6,555 nucleotides of DNA. Source: an uncultured Veillonellaceae bacterium. GTDB lineage: Bacteria > Bacillota > Negativicutes > Veillonellales > Negativicoccaceae. Positions 6,535 through 6,555 of this stretch are shown here, in pieces. Location: assembly GCA_947254705.1 (NCBI GenBank), contig CAMYCX010000066.1, positions 1 through 6,555 on the forward strand, written 5' to 3'. Each line of letters begins with the position of its first letter. Within the stretch, counting starts at the first letter, position 1. The notes beneath the pieces were generated by a model. The model did no database searches. It was not told the origin of the DNA and saw only the letters and a program-made list of their open reading frames with translations. The translations under genes were made by a program, and so were the position numbers.

Positions 6535-6555
6535 CTGTCTCTTATACACATCTCC
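6535..6555. other. Nextera/Tn5 transposase adapter left at the contig end (not genomic)
   Basis: Positions 6535-6553 read CTGTCTCTTATACACATCT, the exact 19-base Tn5 mosaic end used in Nextera libraries, and 6554-6555 read CC, which matches the next bases of the index-7-side (read 2) adapter. The mosaic end is an engineered hybrid of the natural IS50 outer and inner ends, so this is not a wild transposon. It makes the artefactual peptide MYKRQ at the front of the holB frame. Confidence 0.97.

Noticed and set aside
6535..6553. Terminal inverted repeat of a Tn5/IS50-like transposon
   Set aside because: The sequence is the engineered mosaic end, which differs from both natural IS50 ends. It is followed by Nextera adapter bases and lies exactly at the contig edge, so it is a library artefact.

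Overview
The window is an ordinary housekeeping stretch from a bacterium of the Firmicutes (Bacillota) type. Every gene lies on the minus strand, so transcription runs from high to low coordinates. The order holB-ricT-trmN/yabB-rsmI-metS-tatD is a compacted version of the Bacillus subtilis holB-yaaT-yabA-yabB-yazA-yabC-abrB-metS-yabD neighbourhood. RicT/YaaT with its cysteine-rich PSP1 domain and a MetRS with a C-terminal EMAP-type tRNA-binding domain fit this phylum. The protein style suggests the Negativicutes (Veillonella/Megasphaera/Dialister relatives), but that is a guess from memory that no search has confirmed.

Layout in transcription order: (i) 6535-6555 is not genomic. It is the Nextera/Tn5 mosaic-end adapter, so the contig really ends at 6534. 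(ii) 6022-6534 is the C-terminal part of holB (DNA polymerase III delta-prime). (iii) 5208-6050 is ricT. (iv) 4457-5215 is a TrmN6/YabB-type methyltransferase. (v) 3612-4460 is rsmI. (vi) 1666-3612 is metS. (vii) 899-1666 is tatD, followed by a probable intrinsic terminator at 841-875. Genes (ii) to (vii) all overlap end to start (29, 8, 4, 1 and 1 bases), which points to one translationally coupled operon. (viii) A short intergenic region (772-898) carries the terminator, a candidate extended -10 promoter and two inverted repeats. (ix) 52-765 is trmK. (x) 1-76 is the start of a Nif3-family gene that overlaps the end of trmK and runs off the window.

The genes serve the information-processing machinery: the replication clamp loader (HolB), RNA maturation (RicT), base or ribose methylation of tRNA and rRNA (TrmN-like, RsmI, TrmK), methionyl-tRNA charging (MetS) and a metal-dependent nuclease (TatD). 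I found no CRISPR array, insertion sequence, prophage, toxin-antitoxin pair, tRNA or rRNA gene, and no sign of a novel system. The points most worth a second look are the adapter at the contig end, the corrected trmK and nif3 starts, the inverted repeats at the trmK promoter, the joining of two normally separate gene blocks at the terminator, and the MetRS zinc knuckle with three Cys and one Asp.
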